A stretch of 64,000 bases of DNA. It comes from Bacteroidota bacterium (GTDB lineage Bacteria; Bacteroidota; Bacteroidia; Cytophagales; Cyclobacteriaceae). A program made the translations under genes and the position numbers. The notes beneath the pieces are model-generated. The model did not search any database. It had not been told where the DNA came from and saw only the letters and a list, made by a program, of their open reading frames with translations. This document shows positions 27,270-36,787 of this stretch, in pieces; positions within the stretch are counted from its first letter, which is position 1; the number at the start of each line of letters is the position of its first letter. The DNA lies in NCBI GenBank assembly GCA_016866235.1, contig VGMW01000002.1, forward strand, positions 556,568-620,567. Direction: 5' to 3'.

Positions 27270-28256
27270 TTAGGATTGTTTCATCAGCCAATCCTTTCTG
27301 ATGGCACTGGCTGTTTTGTGGTTGCCGTCGGGGCTCCATCCCGGCGGCATGATTACATACATCAACTTGTTTCGAATCCCTGGTGCCTGAATTACATCCT
27401 TCACCAGGTGATAAATTTCTCCGAAATAAACATCCCAGAAATTATTCGCGTTGATGGTTCTGGTGATCCCATACTCAATGTTTATCTCCTTTTTTTCCGG
27501 TTGATAGGTTTTGAAGATATGGTCCCAAAGGTTGAGCAGGTTACAAAAATTGGTGTCCATGTAAAGTGGATTTCTGGCATGATGCACCCTGTGGTGTGAT
27601 GGGGTAAGAATCATCTTACCAAACCAACCCAGCGAGGCGTCCTTTATCAGATTGGCTCCGACATGAATGAAGGCGCCCCAGGTTCCGTCGATGAACATTA
27701 TCACGAAAAGCATTTCCGGCGGAACACCGGCAAGCATGCAAATGCTGGTGCGGATAAAATCGGCATACGGTGCTTCCAAAAGAAAATGCGCGTAAGTGAC
27801 CGATAGGTTCATATGCTCTGGTGCATGGTGGGTGGAATGAAGACACCAGAACAACCTAACCTTGTGTGCCAGGAAATGGTAGATAAAATGTGCAAACTCC
27901 CATGCGATGTAGCCCAGCAGAAAGCCGTACCAGGTCCAGGAAAATTTGAAAAACGCCATCGGTTGGAGCCAACCAATGCAGAAGGCAACGACTCCAAAAG
28001 AAATAAACCGTCCTGTAAAGCGATTGAAGACGTAAATCAGAAATGGAATGCGGTATTCGCCTGATTGAATTTTCCTGGTCAAAAATGCTGTACTGATTTC
28101 TAAAATCAGGATCAGTGGAATAAGTGGGCTGATGGCTTTTGTGATTCCATCCCAGGTTCTAAGGGAGCTGTACTCGCCGGATTGAATAATATTGACTATC
28201 CCCTCAAGTGAAAAAAAACCTTTAAGCTCCTCTGCTAAAATATTGATCAGATCCAT
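27270..28256 (-). CDS. Sterol desaturase / fatty acid hydroxylase family membrane protein
   Basis: Integral membrane di-iron oxygenase type protein of 328 residues with about four hydrophobic segments (roughly 40-62, 83-103, 110-135 and 160-185). The histidine clusters HFIYHFLAH, HSTHH and HRVHH are the HX3-4H and HX2HH motifs of the fatty acid hydroxylase superfamily. Members hydroxylate or desaturate sterols, fatty acids, sphingoid bases or carotenoids. It leads an operon with an SDR and a hydroxyacyl-CoA-type dehydrogenase, so hydroxylation followed by oxidation of the new alcohol is a reasonable proposal, unproven. Confidence 0.85.
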   Translation of the reverse strand: MDLINILAEELKGFFSLEGIVNIIQSGEYSSLRTWDGITKAISPLIPLILILEISTAFLTRKIQSGEYRIPFLIYVFNRFTGRFISFGVVAFCIGWLQPMAFFKFSWTWYGFLLGYIAWEFAHFIYHFLAHKVRLFWCLHSTHHAPEHMNLSVTYAHFLLEAPYADFIRTSICMLAGVPPEMLFVIMFIDGTWGAFIHVGANLIKDASLGWFGKMILTPSHHRVHHARNPLYMDTNFCNLLNLWDHIFKTYQPEKKEINIEYGITRTINANNFWDVYFGEIYHLVKDVIQAPGIRNKLMYVIMPPGWSPDGNHKTASAIRKDWLMKQS

Positions 28257-28390
28257 GATAAAAATTACTGCTGAAACTAATCAAAATTTCTCTTTCATCA
28301 GGATTGAATCCTCAAACTTGACAAGGAACCGATGGTCTTCCCGATGGTAGTTTCATGATTTTATGGTTCCTTTGAGAAAAATTTAATGTT

Positions 28391-29524
28391 ATGAGATTTA
28401 TAGTTTTCACGGCCTTCGCTATTGCCTTGTTTCTGTCGGCTTGCCAACCTAAAAAACCAGCTTACAACGGTGTTTTGGTTGAATCAGAAAAGCAAAAGTT
28501 TGGTATCGACACCATTTCAAAAGAGTTCTTTAATCCATGGGGAATGACTTTTCTGCCTGATGGAAGAACACTGATTACAGAGCGTTCCGGTGTAATCAGG
28601 GTGGTCCAGGATGGCGTTCTGCTTAAGGACAGCGTTAAAGGAGTGCCGACTGTTCTGAATCAGGGTCAGGGTGGGTTGATGGACATTCAGCTGCATCCGG
28701 ATTATGCTACCAATGGTTGGATTTATTTTACGTATAGCAAGCCCGGCCCGGACTCCACCAGTGCAACCACTTTGGCCAGAGCAAAAATTAATGGTCTTGA
28801 ACTTACCGATGTAGCCGATATTTTTTCTGCGCAGCCTTTTTTCAAATCTGATTATCATTTTGGAAGTCGTATTGCGTTTGATGGAAAGGGTCATGTATTT
28901 ATTTCCTCAGGGGAAAGAGGAGAGAAGCCCAATTCTCAAAATCTGGGCAACCATCTTGGAAAAATTCTGAGACTTAACGACGATGGAACCGTGCCCTCCG
29001 ACAATCCGTTTGTGACGGTGGCCGATGCTAAGCCTGAAATCTGGAGCTATGGTCACCGCAATCCTCAAGGCTTGTGGTACGATGCTGAATCGGGAAGGCT
29101 CTGGGATGCTGAACATGGTCCGATGGGTGGAGATGAACTTAACCTGGTTGAGCCTGGAAAAAATTATGGCTGGCCGGTGATCACCTATGGTATGAATTAC
29201 GACAGCACCGTAATCTCCGATCTGACCGAAAAGGAAGGTATGGAGCAACCGGTACGGTTCTGGAAACCCAGCATCGCAACCTGTGGACTTATGATGGTCA
29301 CCTCAGACAAATACCCAGGCTGGAAAGGAAATTTTCTGGTCACAGCCCTGGCACAAATGCACATCGCTCGGGTGGAAATGGATGGAGCCAAATATGTTCG
29401 CGAGGAGCGTTTGCTTGATAAAATTGGACGCATCCGATACGCAGCACAATCCCCGGATGGAATTATCTATGTATTGAGTGAGGGACCTGGTTCGCTGGTG
29501 CGCTTGATTCCAGTTTCAGAATAA
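28391..29524 (+). CDS. PQQ-type soluble sugar dehydrogenase, lipoprotein
   Basis: A 377-residue beta-propeller of the glucose/sorbosone dehydrogenase family (aldose sugar dehydrogenase). The lipobox LSAC puts the acylated cysteine at residue 18. Conserved blocks are NPWGMTFLPDGRTLITER, GQGGLMDIQLHPDYATNGW, HFGSRIAFDGKGHVFISSGER, SYGHRNPQGLWYD, and DELNLVEPGKNYGWPVITYGMNYD, which includes PQQ- and calcium-binding positions. It should oxidise sugars outside the cytoplasmic membrane if PQQ is available. It stands alone on the forward strand, converging with the D-amino-acid operon 11 bases away. Confidence 0.9.
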   Translation: MRFIVFTAFAIALFLSACQPKKPAYNGVLVESEKQKFGIDTISKEFFNPWGMTFLPDGRTLITERSGVIRVVQDGVLLKDSVKGVPTVLNQGQGGLMDIQLHPDYATNGWIYFTYSKPGPDSTSATTLARAKINGLELTDVADIFSAQPFFKSDYHFGSRIAFDGKGHVFISSGERGEKPNSQNLGNHLGKILRLNDDGTVPSDNPFVTVADAKPEIWSYGHRNPQGLWYDAESGRLWDAEHGPMGGDELNLVEPGKNYGWPVITYGMNYDSTVISDLTEKEGMEQPVRFWKPSIATCGLMMVTSDKYPGWKGNFLVTALAQMHIARVEMDGAKYVREERLLDKIGRIRYAAQSPDGIIYVLSEGPGSLVRLIPVSE

Positions 29525-29535
29525 CTGAACAAATT

Positions 29536-30624
29536 TTATTTCTTTCTGGCCGGCGTGCTCCATCTGGAGGACGCCGTTCCTTTTTCTACCACCCACACTG
29601 AGTCGTACAAGGCGACTGTTGGGCAAATGTGATACGGTAGGCCATACAAAACCTGACCAACTGCATAATGATCCGGTTGGTCCGTTTTGACCACCAGATG
29701 CTCTTCACTTTGCCCGATTGCTTCCAGGTCTGGGTGTTCCAAAAATGAAACCCGGTTGGCGAGTGGATTCTCAGATGCAACAGACTTATGCCCCAAATCG
29801 ATGCACAAAAGGTTGGAGCCAGGTTTTGAAATCACCCTGCATACCAGCAGTGCAGCAAACTGATATGGTTGTTCTTTTAAAATACCGGCATATCCGCTGT
29901 CCCAATAAATGAAAGTACCTGGACTGCATTCAACATGGTCGCGTAAGGCGTGGATCGGGTAGGTTGGTGTGCCACCCGCTACGATGCGTGGTTTTTTTCC
30001 AGTATTTTTTTCAATCCGGTCGGCCAGCGCCTGAACTGGTCTGAATGCCTCATCGCATTTTGCTTTTCTGACTTCAAAATCTACATCCCTGATATGGCCA
30101 TCATAGGCATGGAGGCCTTCAAACTTAATGTTTGATGTCTTATTAAAGATGTTCATCAGATGGTCTGCCTCCTGAGGCAGTATACCCGTTCGGTTCATGC
30201 CAACATTAAGATCAATCCAAATGCCCATTGTTATGCCTTCCTTCTCAAATATTTTCCCTATTTCCTGAATCGAGGAAGTATTGTCGGCAAGGCAGCTGAA
30301 GCTGGTGTTGGGGAACTGTTTAGCCACCGAAGCCAATCGCTGAATTTTTGGACCTGAAGGCTGGTAGGCGAGTAGTACATCCTTGGCCCCGGCCTCTCCA
30401 AGCATCTGGGCTTCTGTAATGGTGGCACACTTGAACCGACGGATGCCCTGCTCCATCATGAGCTTTACAGCATCAGGTGATTTGTTTGTTTTGATGTGAG
30501 GTCTTAGTCGGTTGACGTCCTTGATAAAAGAAATCATGATCCGGATATTTTCTTTGACCCTATCCGGATAAACGACCAGCGCCGGAGAATCTATGGAGTC
30601 GACATTGCTGATTTCAAACCACAT
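29536..30624 (-). CDS. D-threonine aldolase / eukaryotic-type D-serine dehydratase family enzyme
   Basis: Fold-type III PLP enzyme of 362 residues. The PLP lysine is Lys45 in RPHIKTNKSP. GTPTYP and SPGTFIYWDSGY near residues 217-245 are phosphate-binding and structural blocks, and the C-terminal HICPTVALYD holds the His and Cys that bind the second metal in D-threonine aldolase and DSD1-type D-serine dehydratase. I cannot separate the two from sequence. Its start is two bases after ridA and a GntP permease precedes; RidA removes the enamine released by dehydratases, which slightly favours D-serine or D-threonine dehydration. Confidence 0.8.
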   Translation of the reverse strand: MWFEISNVDSIDSPALVVYPDRVKENIRIMISFIKDVNRLRPHIKTNKSPDAVKLMMEQGIRRFKCATITEAQMLGEAGAKDVLLAYQPSGPKIQRLASVAKQFPNTSFSCLADNTSSIQEIGKIFEKEGITMGIWIDLNVGMNRTGILPQEADHLMNIFNKTSNIKFEGLHAYDGHIRDVDFEVRKAKCDEAFRPVQALADRIEKNTGKKPRIVAGGTPTYPIHALRDHVECSPGTFIYWDSGYAGILKEQPYQFAALLVCRVISKPGSNLLCIDLGHKSVASENPLANRVSFLEHPDLEAIGQSEEHLVVKTDQPDHYAVGQVLYGLPYHICPTVALYDSVWVVEKGTASSRWSTPARKK

Positions 30625-30626
30625 TA

Positions 30627-31088
30627 TCAGGCGAGTTCAAACATGACCTCGATTTCCACCGGAATATTGTCTGGCAGAGAACCCATTCCTACTGCGCTTC
30701 TGACACCAACGCCATTATCGGTGCCCCACACTTTTGCAAAAAGTTCACTGCAACCATTGATCACAAACGGATGTCTTCCAAAATCAGGGGTGGCATTGAC
30801 CATTCCGAGGGTTTTAATGACTCTTTTGATGCGGTCCAGGCTGCCAAGATTTTGACGTAGGGTTGCCAATATGGCCAATCCAACTTGCTGCGCCGCCAGC
30901 TTGGCTTCATCCGCATCCATGTCCTTACCCACCTTTCCTACAATCATGGTGCCATCGGATTTTATGGTTCCGTGTCCCGATACGTAGGCAAAATTGCCAA
31001 CGATGAGAAAGGGTTTATAAACACCCATAGGTTTGGGTGCAGGGGGAAGTTCAAGATTCAGTGCCTTAAAATTTTCTTCAGGTGTCAT
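30627..31088 (-). CDS. RidA family enamine/imine deaminase
   Basis: A 153-residue YjgF/YER057c/UK114 protein of the longer, YjgH-like type. It keeps the blocks FLIVGNFAYVSGHG, DADEAKLAAQQVGLAILATL, RIKRVIKTLGMVNATPDF, GVGVRSAVGMGSLPDNIPVEIEV; the Arg of VRSAVG is the usual carboxylate-binding residue. RidA proteins hydrolyse reactive enamines such as 2-aminoacrylate made by PLP dehydratases. It sits between the permease and the D-amino-acid enzyme with gaps of 13 and two bases. Confidence 0.88.
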   Translation of the reverse strand: MTPEENFKALNLELPPAPKPMGVYKPFLIVGNFAYVSGHGTIKSDGTMIVGKVGKDMDADEAKLAAQQVGLAILATLRQNLGSLDRIKRVIKTLGMVNATPDFGRHPFVINGCSELFAKVWGTDNGVGVRSAVGMGSLPDNIPVEIEVMFELA

Positions 31089-31101
31089 ATTGTTTATAGT
31101 T

Positions 31102-32415
31102 TCAGTTTAAAATCAGTTGAAGACTAAGTACGCCAAGAAGTCCGCAAACGGCCACAATGGTTTCCATTAAGGACCAGGACCGAATGGTTTCTTTGATCGA
31201 CAAATTAAAGTATTCCTTAAAAAGCCAAAAGCCAGCATCGTTGACGTGAGAAAACATTAAACTACCGGCACCCACCGACAGCACCATCAGCTCTGGACTA
31301 ACCCCTTGTTGCCCAACTACCAAAGGCGCAACAATTCCCGCTGCAGTCAGTCCGGCAACAGTAGCGGAGCCGACCGAAACTCTGATCAGGCAGGCGATCA
31401 GCCATCCCAGTATCAGTGGATTCATTTCAGTGCTGCTAAGCAGTGAAGCAATTTCACTGCTGACGCCGCTTTCCTGCAAAATTTGTTTCAATCCACCGGC
31501 GCCGCCCATGATCAGAACAATCATCGCAACATCTCTCACCGCGCCCTCATAGATTCCCATCACCTCCTTCATTTTCATGCCCCTTCTTAAGCCGAGCGAA
31601 TAGGTACCGTATAGAAGTGAGAAAAGCATCACCACCGCGCTGTCGCTGAAGAATTCAACTATGGGTTTTAATGGATGTTCTTTCGCGATGACACCTGAAA
31701 GAATGGTTGTTGTGGCAAGCAGTAGAACAGGCATGACGGCTGTGACCACTGAGTTGGCTAAACCGGGCAGCTGATCCTCCGACATTTCTTTTACCTGAAA
31801 TGTTCTGATGGGTTCTGCCTTAAGATTTTTTAGTGTCCTTGAAAATACCGGTCCAGCCAGGACCACGGTTGGTATGGCGATGGCAATTCCATACAAAAGG
31901 GTAAGACCGGTATCGGCGCCGAATTGTGCAACCAGCGCTACTGGCGAGGGATGAGGTGGAAGGAATCCATGGGTCACACTTAGTGAGGCAACCATTGGAA
32001 GGCCAACGAAAACAGCCGGCAGTTTGTAACGGTAGACCACACTCGCAATGAGCGGAAAGACCAGTATAAAAGCGACGTTGTAAAAGAGAGGTAGTCCGAT
32101 CACAAAACCGGTAATCAGAAATGCAAGTTGAAGTTTGCTTTGACCAAAACTTCGCATCAGACCGCCCGCAATTTGCTGGGCGGCACCGGTATCGGCCACC
32201 AATTTTCCAAGCATAGAACCGGCGATGACTACGATGGCCAGCGAGCCGATCATGTCACCGATTCCTTTTTGGAGCACGGGGCCGATTTTTCCTGGCTCAA
32301 TTCCGAGCATCAATCCGCCTGCAGTAGAAACAATCAGAAACGCCAAAAAGGCATTCAATCTCCCATAGGTGATCAGCAGAATCAGGACGACGATACAGGC
32401 CAGAACAATGAGCAT
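31102..32415 (-). CDS. GntP family permease
   Basis: A 437-residue membrane protein with about 12 hydrophobic segments. The blocks LGKLVADTGAAQQIAGGL near 69, GLPLFYNVAFILVFPL near 110 and SLSVTHGFLPPHPSP near 148 are GntP signatures. Family members carry gluconate, other sugar acids, or D-serine (DsdX). The downstream RidA and D-threonine-aldolase-type genes make a D-amino acid (D-serine or D-threonine) or a related hydroxy acid the likelier substrate; this is inference from context. Confidence 0.85.
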   Translation of the reverse strand: MLIVLACIVVLILLITYGRLNAFLAFLIVSTAGGLMLGIEPGKIGPVLQKGIGDMIGSLAIVVIAGSMLGKLVADTGAAQQIAGGLMRSFGQSKLQLAFLITGFVIGLPLFYNVAFILVFPLIASVVYRYKLPAVFVGLPMVASLSVTHGFLPPHPSPVALVAQFGADTGLTLLYGIAIAIPTVVLAGPVFSRTLKNLKAEPIRTFQVKEMSEDQLPGLANSVVTAVMPVLLLATTTILSGVIAKEHPLKPIVEFFSDSAVVMLFSLLYGTYSLGLRRGMKMKEVMGIYEGAVRDVAMIVLIMGGAGGLKQILQESGVSSEIASLLSSTEMNPLILGWLIACLIRVSVGSATVAGLTAAGIVAPLVVGQQGVSPELMVLSVGAGSLMFSHVNDAGFWLFKEYFNLSIKETIRSWSLMETIVAVCGLLGVLSLQLILN

Positions 32416-32443
32416 GGTACGGCCTAAAGATTAAGTATTAGAA

Positions 32444-32668
32444 TCAGTATTTATCAGGTACCTGGAAAATCCTGACCATGAGTTCATGTTTATCACCCTC
32501 GTTATCGGTAAGGTGAAAGGTTATGATTGGATTTTCTTTTTCTAGATCAGGTTCAATTTTGGTGATCCGGTTGTGCTGGAGATGGGATTCAATTTGTTTT
32601 TGAAGTGCCACCAGAGCATTGGTCAGATCCATTTCCAGCGTACTCGGATTGTATTTTATTGTTTTCAT
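32444..32668 (-). CDS. Small conserved protein of unknown function
   Basis: A 74-residue acidic and polar protein, with a helical first half (DLTNALVALQKQIESHL) and a beta-like second half (PIITFHLTDNEGDKHELMVRIFQ). No known motif, signal or membrane segment. It lies 12 bases after fabH and 28 before gntP, so it is probably translated in the same message. I do not recognise a family. Confidence 0.65.
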   Translation of the reverse strand: MKTIKYNPSTLEMDLTNALVALQKQIESHLQHNRITKIEPDLEKENPIITFHLTDNEGDKHELMVRIFQVPDKY

Positions 32669-32680
32669 TTCTCTTTGATT

Positions 32681-33679
32681 TTACCACCTGATCAATGCAG
32701 AGGCCCAAGTGAAGCCACTTCCAAAGGCTGCAAGGCAAATTAAATCATTTTCGCGAATTCTACCCTGTTCTACGGCCTCACTCATGGCAATGGGAATCGA
32801 GGCTGCCGTGGTATTACCGAAACGCTGGATGTTGTTAAAAACTTTTTCGTCGGATAGGCCAAGTTTTTCCTGAACGTACTGACTAATCCTAAGGTTAGCC
32901 TGGTGGGGAATGAGCAGACTCATATCTGAGGTTGTGAGCTGGTTGGCATCTAACGCCTCACCGATAACTTCCAGAAAGCGAACCACAGCATGTTTAAAGA
33001 CCTGGTTTCCATTCATGACAACCTTAAAATGCGTGGTGTCGAGAATTTGTTCAGGTTGCCTTTCCTCTCTTGGTCTGCTGCTGCCTGGGTCTCGCACATA
33101 AAGTTCTTCTGCAAATCTTCCGTCGGAATGAAGGTGGGTTGTCAGCACACCTGGTTGTTCCGATCTGCTGAGCACCACTGCTCCGGCACCATCGGCAAAA
33201 ATTACCGCTGTATTTCTACCCCTTGTACTAACGTCAATGGCGGTGGATTGAATTTCGGCGCCGACCACCAGAATGTTTTTATACATCCCGGTTTTTATAA
33301 ACTGATCGGCTACGGATAAGGCATAAATAAATCCTGAACACGCGTTTCGGATGTCCAATGCACCAATGTTTTCAATGCCCAATTCTCGTTGCAACAAAAC
33401 ACCGGACCCTGGAAAAAAGTAATCGGGGGTAATGGTAGCAAAAACGATAAAGTCGATGTCGCCGGGCTGAAGGCCTGCCTTTTTCAAGGCCATTCGGGAT
33501 GCCTTGGCCGACATGTTCGCTACGGTGTCTTTCGCGGGATCAATCCAACGACGTTCACGTATTCCTGTTCTTTCGGTAATCCACGCATCGGAAGTTTCCA
33601 TGAGTGTAGACAGGTAGTCATTGGTGATAACAGCCTCAGGTACGTGGTGTCCTGTTCCGGTAATTTTTGAATGGTACAT
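32681..33679 (-). CDS. fabH: 3-oxoacyl-ACP synthase III family protein
   Basis: Thiolase-fold condensing enzyme of 332 residues that starts fatty acid synthesis from acyl-CoA and malonyl-ACP. The catalytic triad is visible: Cys114 in RNACSGFIYA, His in LIPHQANLRI, and Asn in FGNTTAASIP. ERTGIRERRW near 36 and GSGFTWASALIRW at the end are typical. It is embedded in a reverse operon rather than with plsX/rpmF, so it may be a second FabH copy serving a special product; that cannot be decided here. Confidence 0.85.
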   Translation of the reverse strand: MYHSKITGTGHHVPEAVITNDYLSTLMETSDAWITERTGIRERRWIDPAKDTVANMSAKASRMALKKAGLQPGDIDFIVFATITPDYFFPGSGVLLQRELGIENIGALDIRNACSGFIYALSVADQFIKTGMYKNILVVGAEIQSTAIDVSTRGRNTAVIFADGAGAVVLSRSEQPGVLTTHLHSDGRFAEELYVRDPGSSRPREERQPEQILDTTHFKVVMNGNQVFKHAVVRFLEVIGEALDANQLTTSDMSLLIPHQANLRISQYVQEKLGLSDEKVFNNIQRFGNTTAASIPIAMSEAVEQGRIRENDLICLAAFGSGFTWASALIRW

Positions 33680-33682
33680 AGG

Positions 33683-35353
33683 TCAGAAGGTTTCCTTGAA
33701 CAACGATAAGCGCATCAGCGGGATGGGCATACTTCCTGCTTTGAGTAATTTTTCGTGGAATTCACTTAGTGTAAAATTTTCGGCTTTTAATTTTTTGTAG
33801 TCATCCCGCATTTTCAGGATTTCCATCATGCCAGTGAAATAGCCGATGAAATAGCCTGGTGAAGCACAGGACGCATCTATTTCAAGCTGGGAGGCCCACC
33901 GCAGAAAGCCCACCTCGTCGGTCATGAGCGCCACTGCGTCCTCATAACTCATTTTTCCCGTGTGCATGCCAACATCATAGACTACACGCGCGTTGCGCCA
34001 AAGTCTAAGTTGCAATTGACGGAATTGAATCTTTTTTTCCGGGAAGAAACCTGTTTCGCGCATCAATTGCTCGTTGTAGAGGCCCCAACCTTCACTGAAA
34101 ATACTGATGCTGTTGTTTTTCCTTAGAGGCCTTGGGTTGTTGGTTTGGTATAAGCCTTGAATGTGGTGCCCGGCATAAGTTTCGTGTGGCGCTGTAACCC
34201 TGATCACGCCCCAATCGTGCTCAAGCAGATATTCTTCCTTTTGTTTATCGCTCCATTGATCTTCAAATGGATTGATGTGCATTTCTGAAGTAAAAATGCT
34301 GTCTTTGTCTTTTGATTTGGCAAAAGAAAAATGACCATAATAGGAAGTCTTGCGCAGGTATGGTGCCCTTTCAACGACCACCACCCTTTCTTTCCAAGGG
34401 ATGGGTATTAAGTTATTTTTAAGGACATGGTCTCTTGATTTGTTTACCCACTCCTGATGGACGGGGATCATGCTGTGCGGCTCCGGATACTCTTTCTTTA
34501 GTTCCTTGGCCAAAGTTTTCCAGTTTTTACCTGGTGCTATCTCTTCGGCCAAAACTTCCAATTGTCTTACGGTTGACTGAAACTCGCTTATGCCAAACTC
34601 ATAAAGACTGTCGGCATCATACTCGAGCAGGTATTCATTTTTTAATAATGCGTTGTAGGCGCGACTTCCTATGGCGAAATCACCAACGGGTTTTTTAATC
34701 AAATCATTTTTCAAAAAATTAATGTAGGCTTGAAGGCTTTGGTAGGCTGAATCTACGGCAGGCTGTAAGGAAGATGCCTTTTGTTGGCTGATGAATGCGG
34801 GCAATTCTTTCTCAAAGAGCGTCCGACTGTTTTCAGCCATAAACAATCCCAATTCCTGAAATCTTGGCACATGCCATTGTAATTGTTTCGATCCGTTGTA
34901 CATCTGAGCCACGGCCATTCTTAAACGCTTTCTGATTTTTTCTGTCTTATCGGATGGAGACTCAGGTCCCTCAATGATCTGAGTGATTCCGGTAAAGGTC
35001 ATATACCAACGTGGGTCTTTTTTCCACGGTTGTATTTCCGCCAACTCTATTTCATTCCCTTTAAGAATACTGTAGGCAAATCTCCAATCAATTTTTTCGC
35101 TGAGGTTGAGTTTTGAGGTATCGAGGCTCTCCAACGCAATGAGCTGGTTACGAACCTTTAAAAGTTTTACTTCAAAAGATTTTTCACTTAAGGAATCAAT
35201 TGCACCACCCTGTCCACGTGCACCACCCGGTTCAAATCCGGCAATAAGGTCAATCAGCTTCTGTTGATCGCTGTTGAGCTTTTGATTTGACTGCGGATTA
35301 CAGGAAAACAATAATGCATTCAGCAATAGAAGTGGGAGTGCGTATTTAAGCAT
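33683..35353 (-). CDS. DUF885 family lipoprotein, putative metallopeptidase-like hydrolase
   Basis: A 556-residue protein whose lipobox FSC lies in [13 protein letters not shown] (Cys18). The first 24 codons of a longer frame precede the natural ATG at 35353. DUF885 signatures are visible: [10 protein letters not shown] (about 390) with the HExxxGHH metal-type arrangement, [11 protein letters not shown], and the C-terminal [17 protein letters not shown]. Members are thought to be zinc-type carboxypeptidases related to M2/M3; the substrate is unknown. It overlaps the upstream rimK gene by eight bases and lies three bases before fabH. Confidence 0.8.
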   Translation of the reverse strand: MLKYALPLLLLNALLFSCNPQSNQKLNSDQQKLIDLIAGFEPGGARGQGGAIDSLSEKSFEVKLLKVRNQLIALESLDTSKLNLSEKIDWRFAYSILKGNEIELAEIQPWKKDPRWYMTFTGITQIIEGPESPSDKTEKIRKRLRMAVAQMYNGSKQLQWHVPRFQELGLFMAENSRTLFEKELPAFISQQKASSLQPAVDSAYQSLQAYINFLKNDLIKKPVGDFAIGSRAYNALLKNEYLLEYDADSLYEFGISEFQSTVRQLEVLAEEIAPGKNWKTLAKELKKEYPEPHSMIPVHQEWVNKSRDHVLKNNLIPIPWKERVVVVERAPYLRKTSYYGHFSFAKSKDKDSIFTSEMHINPFEDQWSDKQKEEYLLEHDWGVIRVTAPHETYAGHHIQGLYQTNNPRPLRKNNSISIFSEGWGLYNEQLMRETGFFPEKKIQFRQLQLRLWRNARVVYDVGMHTGKMSYEDAVALMTDEVGFLRWASQLEIDASCASPGYFIGYFTGMMEILKMRDDYKKLKAENFTLSEFHEKLLKAGSMPIPLMRLSLFKETF

Positions 35354-36254
35354 TGACTTTATCTTTTTGGATTTTATGTTGTCCGCCCTGGCGTTCCAGA
35401 AATTCAATGATTTTTCCTGCAACATCTACCTTGGTTGCGCCTTCAATGCCTTCCAGTCCAGGAGAAGAATTTACTTCAATGATGAGAGGGCCGCGGCTGG
35501 AAGGCAGCATATCTACACCTGCAACAGAAAGTCCGAGTTTTCTTGCTGCCGTGATGGCGGCATATTTTTCTTTTTTGTTGAGCTTATACAAGGATGCTTC
35601 GCCGCCTCGATGAAGGTTAGATCTGAATTCGCCAGCCTTGGCCTGTCGTTTCATGGCGCCAACCACTTCACCATCCACCACAAATGCGCGGATATCAGCA
35701 CCTTTGGCTTCCTTTATAAACTCCTGCACAATGATGCGCGCGTGGAGTCCATGGAATGCTTCAATAACAGATTGTGCTGCTTTTTTATTTTCTGCCAGCA
35801 CAACCCCCAAACCTTGCGTGCCCTCCAAAAGCTTGATAACTACCGGCGCGCCACCTACGGCTTCAATGACGCCCTCGGTGTCTCGCGTATAATCCATGAA
35901 CAGGGTTTTTGGCATTCCAAGACCTGCCCTGGAAAGGATCTGAAGGCTTCTGAGTTTATCGCGCGATCGGATGAGGGCCTGTGATTCAACAGCGGTGAAA
36001 ACTTTCATCATTTCAAATTGCCGGACCACGGCTGCCCCATAGAAAGTTACTGATGCACCAATTCGCGGTATAATCGCATCGAAATAATCGAGGCGCTTAC
36101 CATTGTACCAGACCATTGGATTTTTCTTTTCAATCACCAGAACACATTTCATGTGATCTATGATTTCGACTTTGTGTCCTCTTGCTTCTCCCGCCTTGCG
36201 CAAACGCCTGGTGGAATAGAGGCCAGCGTCCCTGGATAAGATGGCAATGTTCAT
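35346..36254 (-). CDS. rimK: RimK family ATP-grasp ligase
   Basis: A 302-residue ATP-grasp enzyme; RimK adds glutamate residues to the C-terminus of ribosomal protein S6, and relatives build other alpha-peptides. Conserved blocks are [50 protein letters not shown] (ATP binding), [28 protein letters not shown] and [15 protein letters not shown] with the metal ligands. It follows the retropepsin-like gene by nine bases, as in other rimK loci where a protease partner tunes RimK activity. The rpsF gene in this window encodes an extended lysine-rich tail rather than a plain Glu tail. Confidence 0.88.
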   Translation of the reverse strand: MNIAILSRDAGLYSTRRLRKAGEARGHKVEIIDHMKCVLVIEKKNPMVWYNGKRLDYFDAIIPRIGASVTFYGAAVVRQFEMMKVFTAVESQALIRSRDKLRSLQILSRAGLGMPKTLFMDYTRDTEGVIEAVGGAPVVIKLLEGTQGLGVVLAENKKAAQSVIEAFHGLHARIIVQEFIKEAKGADIRAFVVDGEVVGAMKRQAKAGEFRSNLHRGGEASLYKLNKKEKYAAITAARKLGLSVAGVDMLPSSRGPLIIEVNSSPGLEGIEGATKVDVAGKIIEFLERQGGQHKIQKDKVNA

Positions 36255-36263
36255 GTGTCGGAA

Positions 36264-36707
36264 TTAATTTCTTTTATCGCCTAGGTTCAAAAATGGTTCA
36301 CCCAGATTTTTTTGGGTGACATCTACAAGAAATCGATTTCTTAAAATCTTCCTTCCCAGTAAAACCGGAAAGCGCAGGTTGCCACGGTTGGTAAGGGAGA
36401 ACTCAGCCCTGATTTTCTTTTTGAAAATTTCGATCACCGTCCTAATGACGTATCTAAGTTCTTTTTCCCCAAAGGAATTTCTAATCTCCTTTTGTGAAAA
36501 ATGCTGAAAGGTAAACCAACGACCGGCGAACCCTGGACTGATTTCGTCGGGAATCCAACATTCCAGCGTTGTTCCGTTAATTCTAACTTCAGAGCAATGC
36601 AAAACGCAATTGTATGCCCCGGTATCAACTTTTGCCATGACCTTATAAAGACCCAATTCGGGTAGGTCAACGGGCTCATTTCTTCCAATAATCTGTAACT
36701 CGGCCAT
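36264..36707 (-). CDS. RimB-like retropepsin-type protease (ATP-dependent zinc protease family)
   Basis: A 147-residue single-domain protein. The aspartic protease triad appears as KVDTGAYN (Asp28-Thr29-Gly30), followed by LHCSEVRI, and FPVLLGRKIL corresponds to the conserved LGR segment. The family was first called zinc protease, but the DTGA motif indicates a retropepsin-like fold. In rim operons it modulates RimK. Here it begins the tight reverse array and precedes rimK by nine bases. Confidence 0.82.
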   Translation of the reverse strand: MAELQIIGRNEPVDLPELGLYKVMAKVDTGAYNCVLHCSEVRINGTTLECWIPDEISPGFAGRWFTFQHFSQKEIRNSFGEKELRYVIRTVIEIFKKKIRAEFSLTNRGNLRFPVLLGRKILRNRFLVDVTQKNLGEPFLNLGDKRN

Positions 36708-36740
36708 ATCCGGTTGGACAAGCTACAGAACCGCTTTAAA

Positions 36741-36765
36741 ATAAAAAAGCCGGATTGCTCCGGCT
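36741..36765 (-). terminator. Terminator after the DUF2911 gene
   Basis: On the reverse strand AGCCGGA and TCCGGCT form a 7-bp stem with a GCAA tetraloop, followed by a run of T, then A and T. It separates the DUF2911 gene from the retropepsin-rimK array. Confidence 0.9.
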
Positions 36766-36787
36766 TTCAAGGAAGGCGATTGAATAA

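Noticed and set aside
35367..35984. 205-residue forward frame opposite rimK
   Set aside because: No family sequence; the reverse strand carries a full RimK with all motifs.
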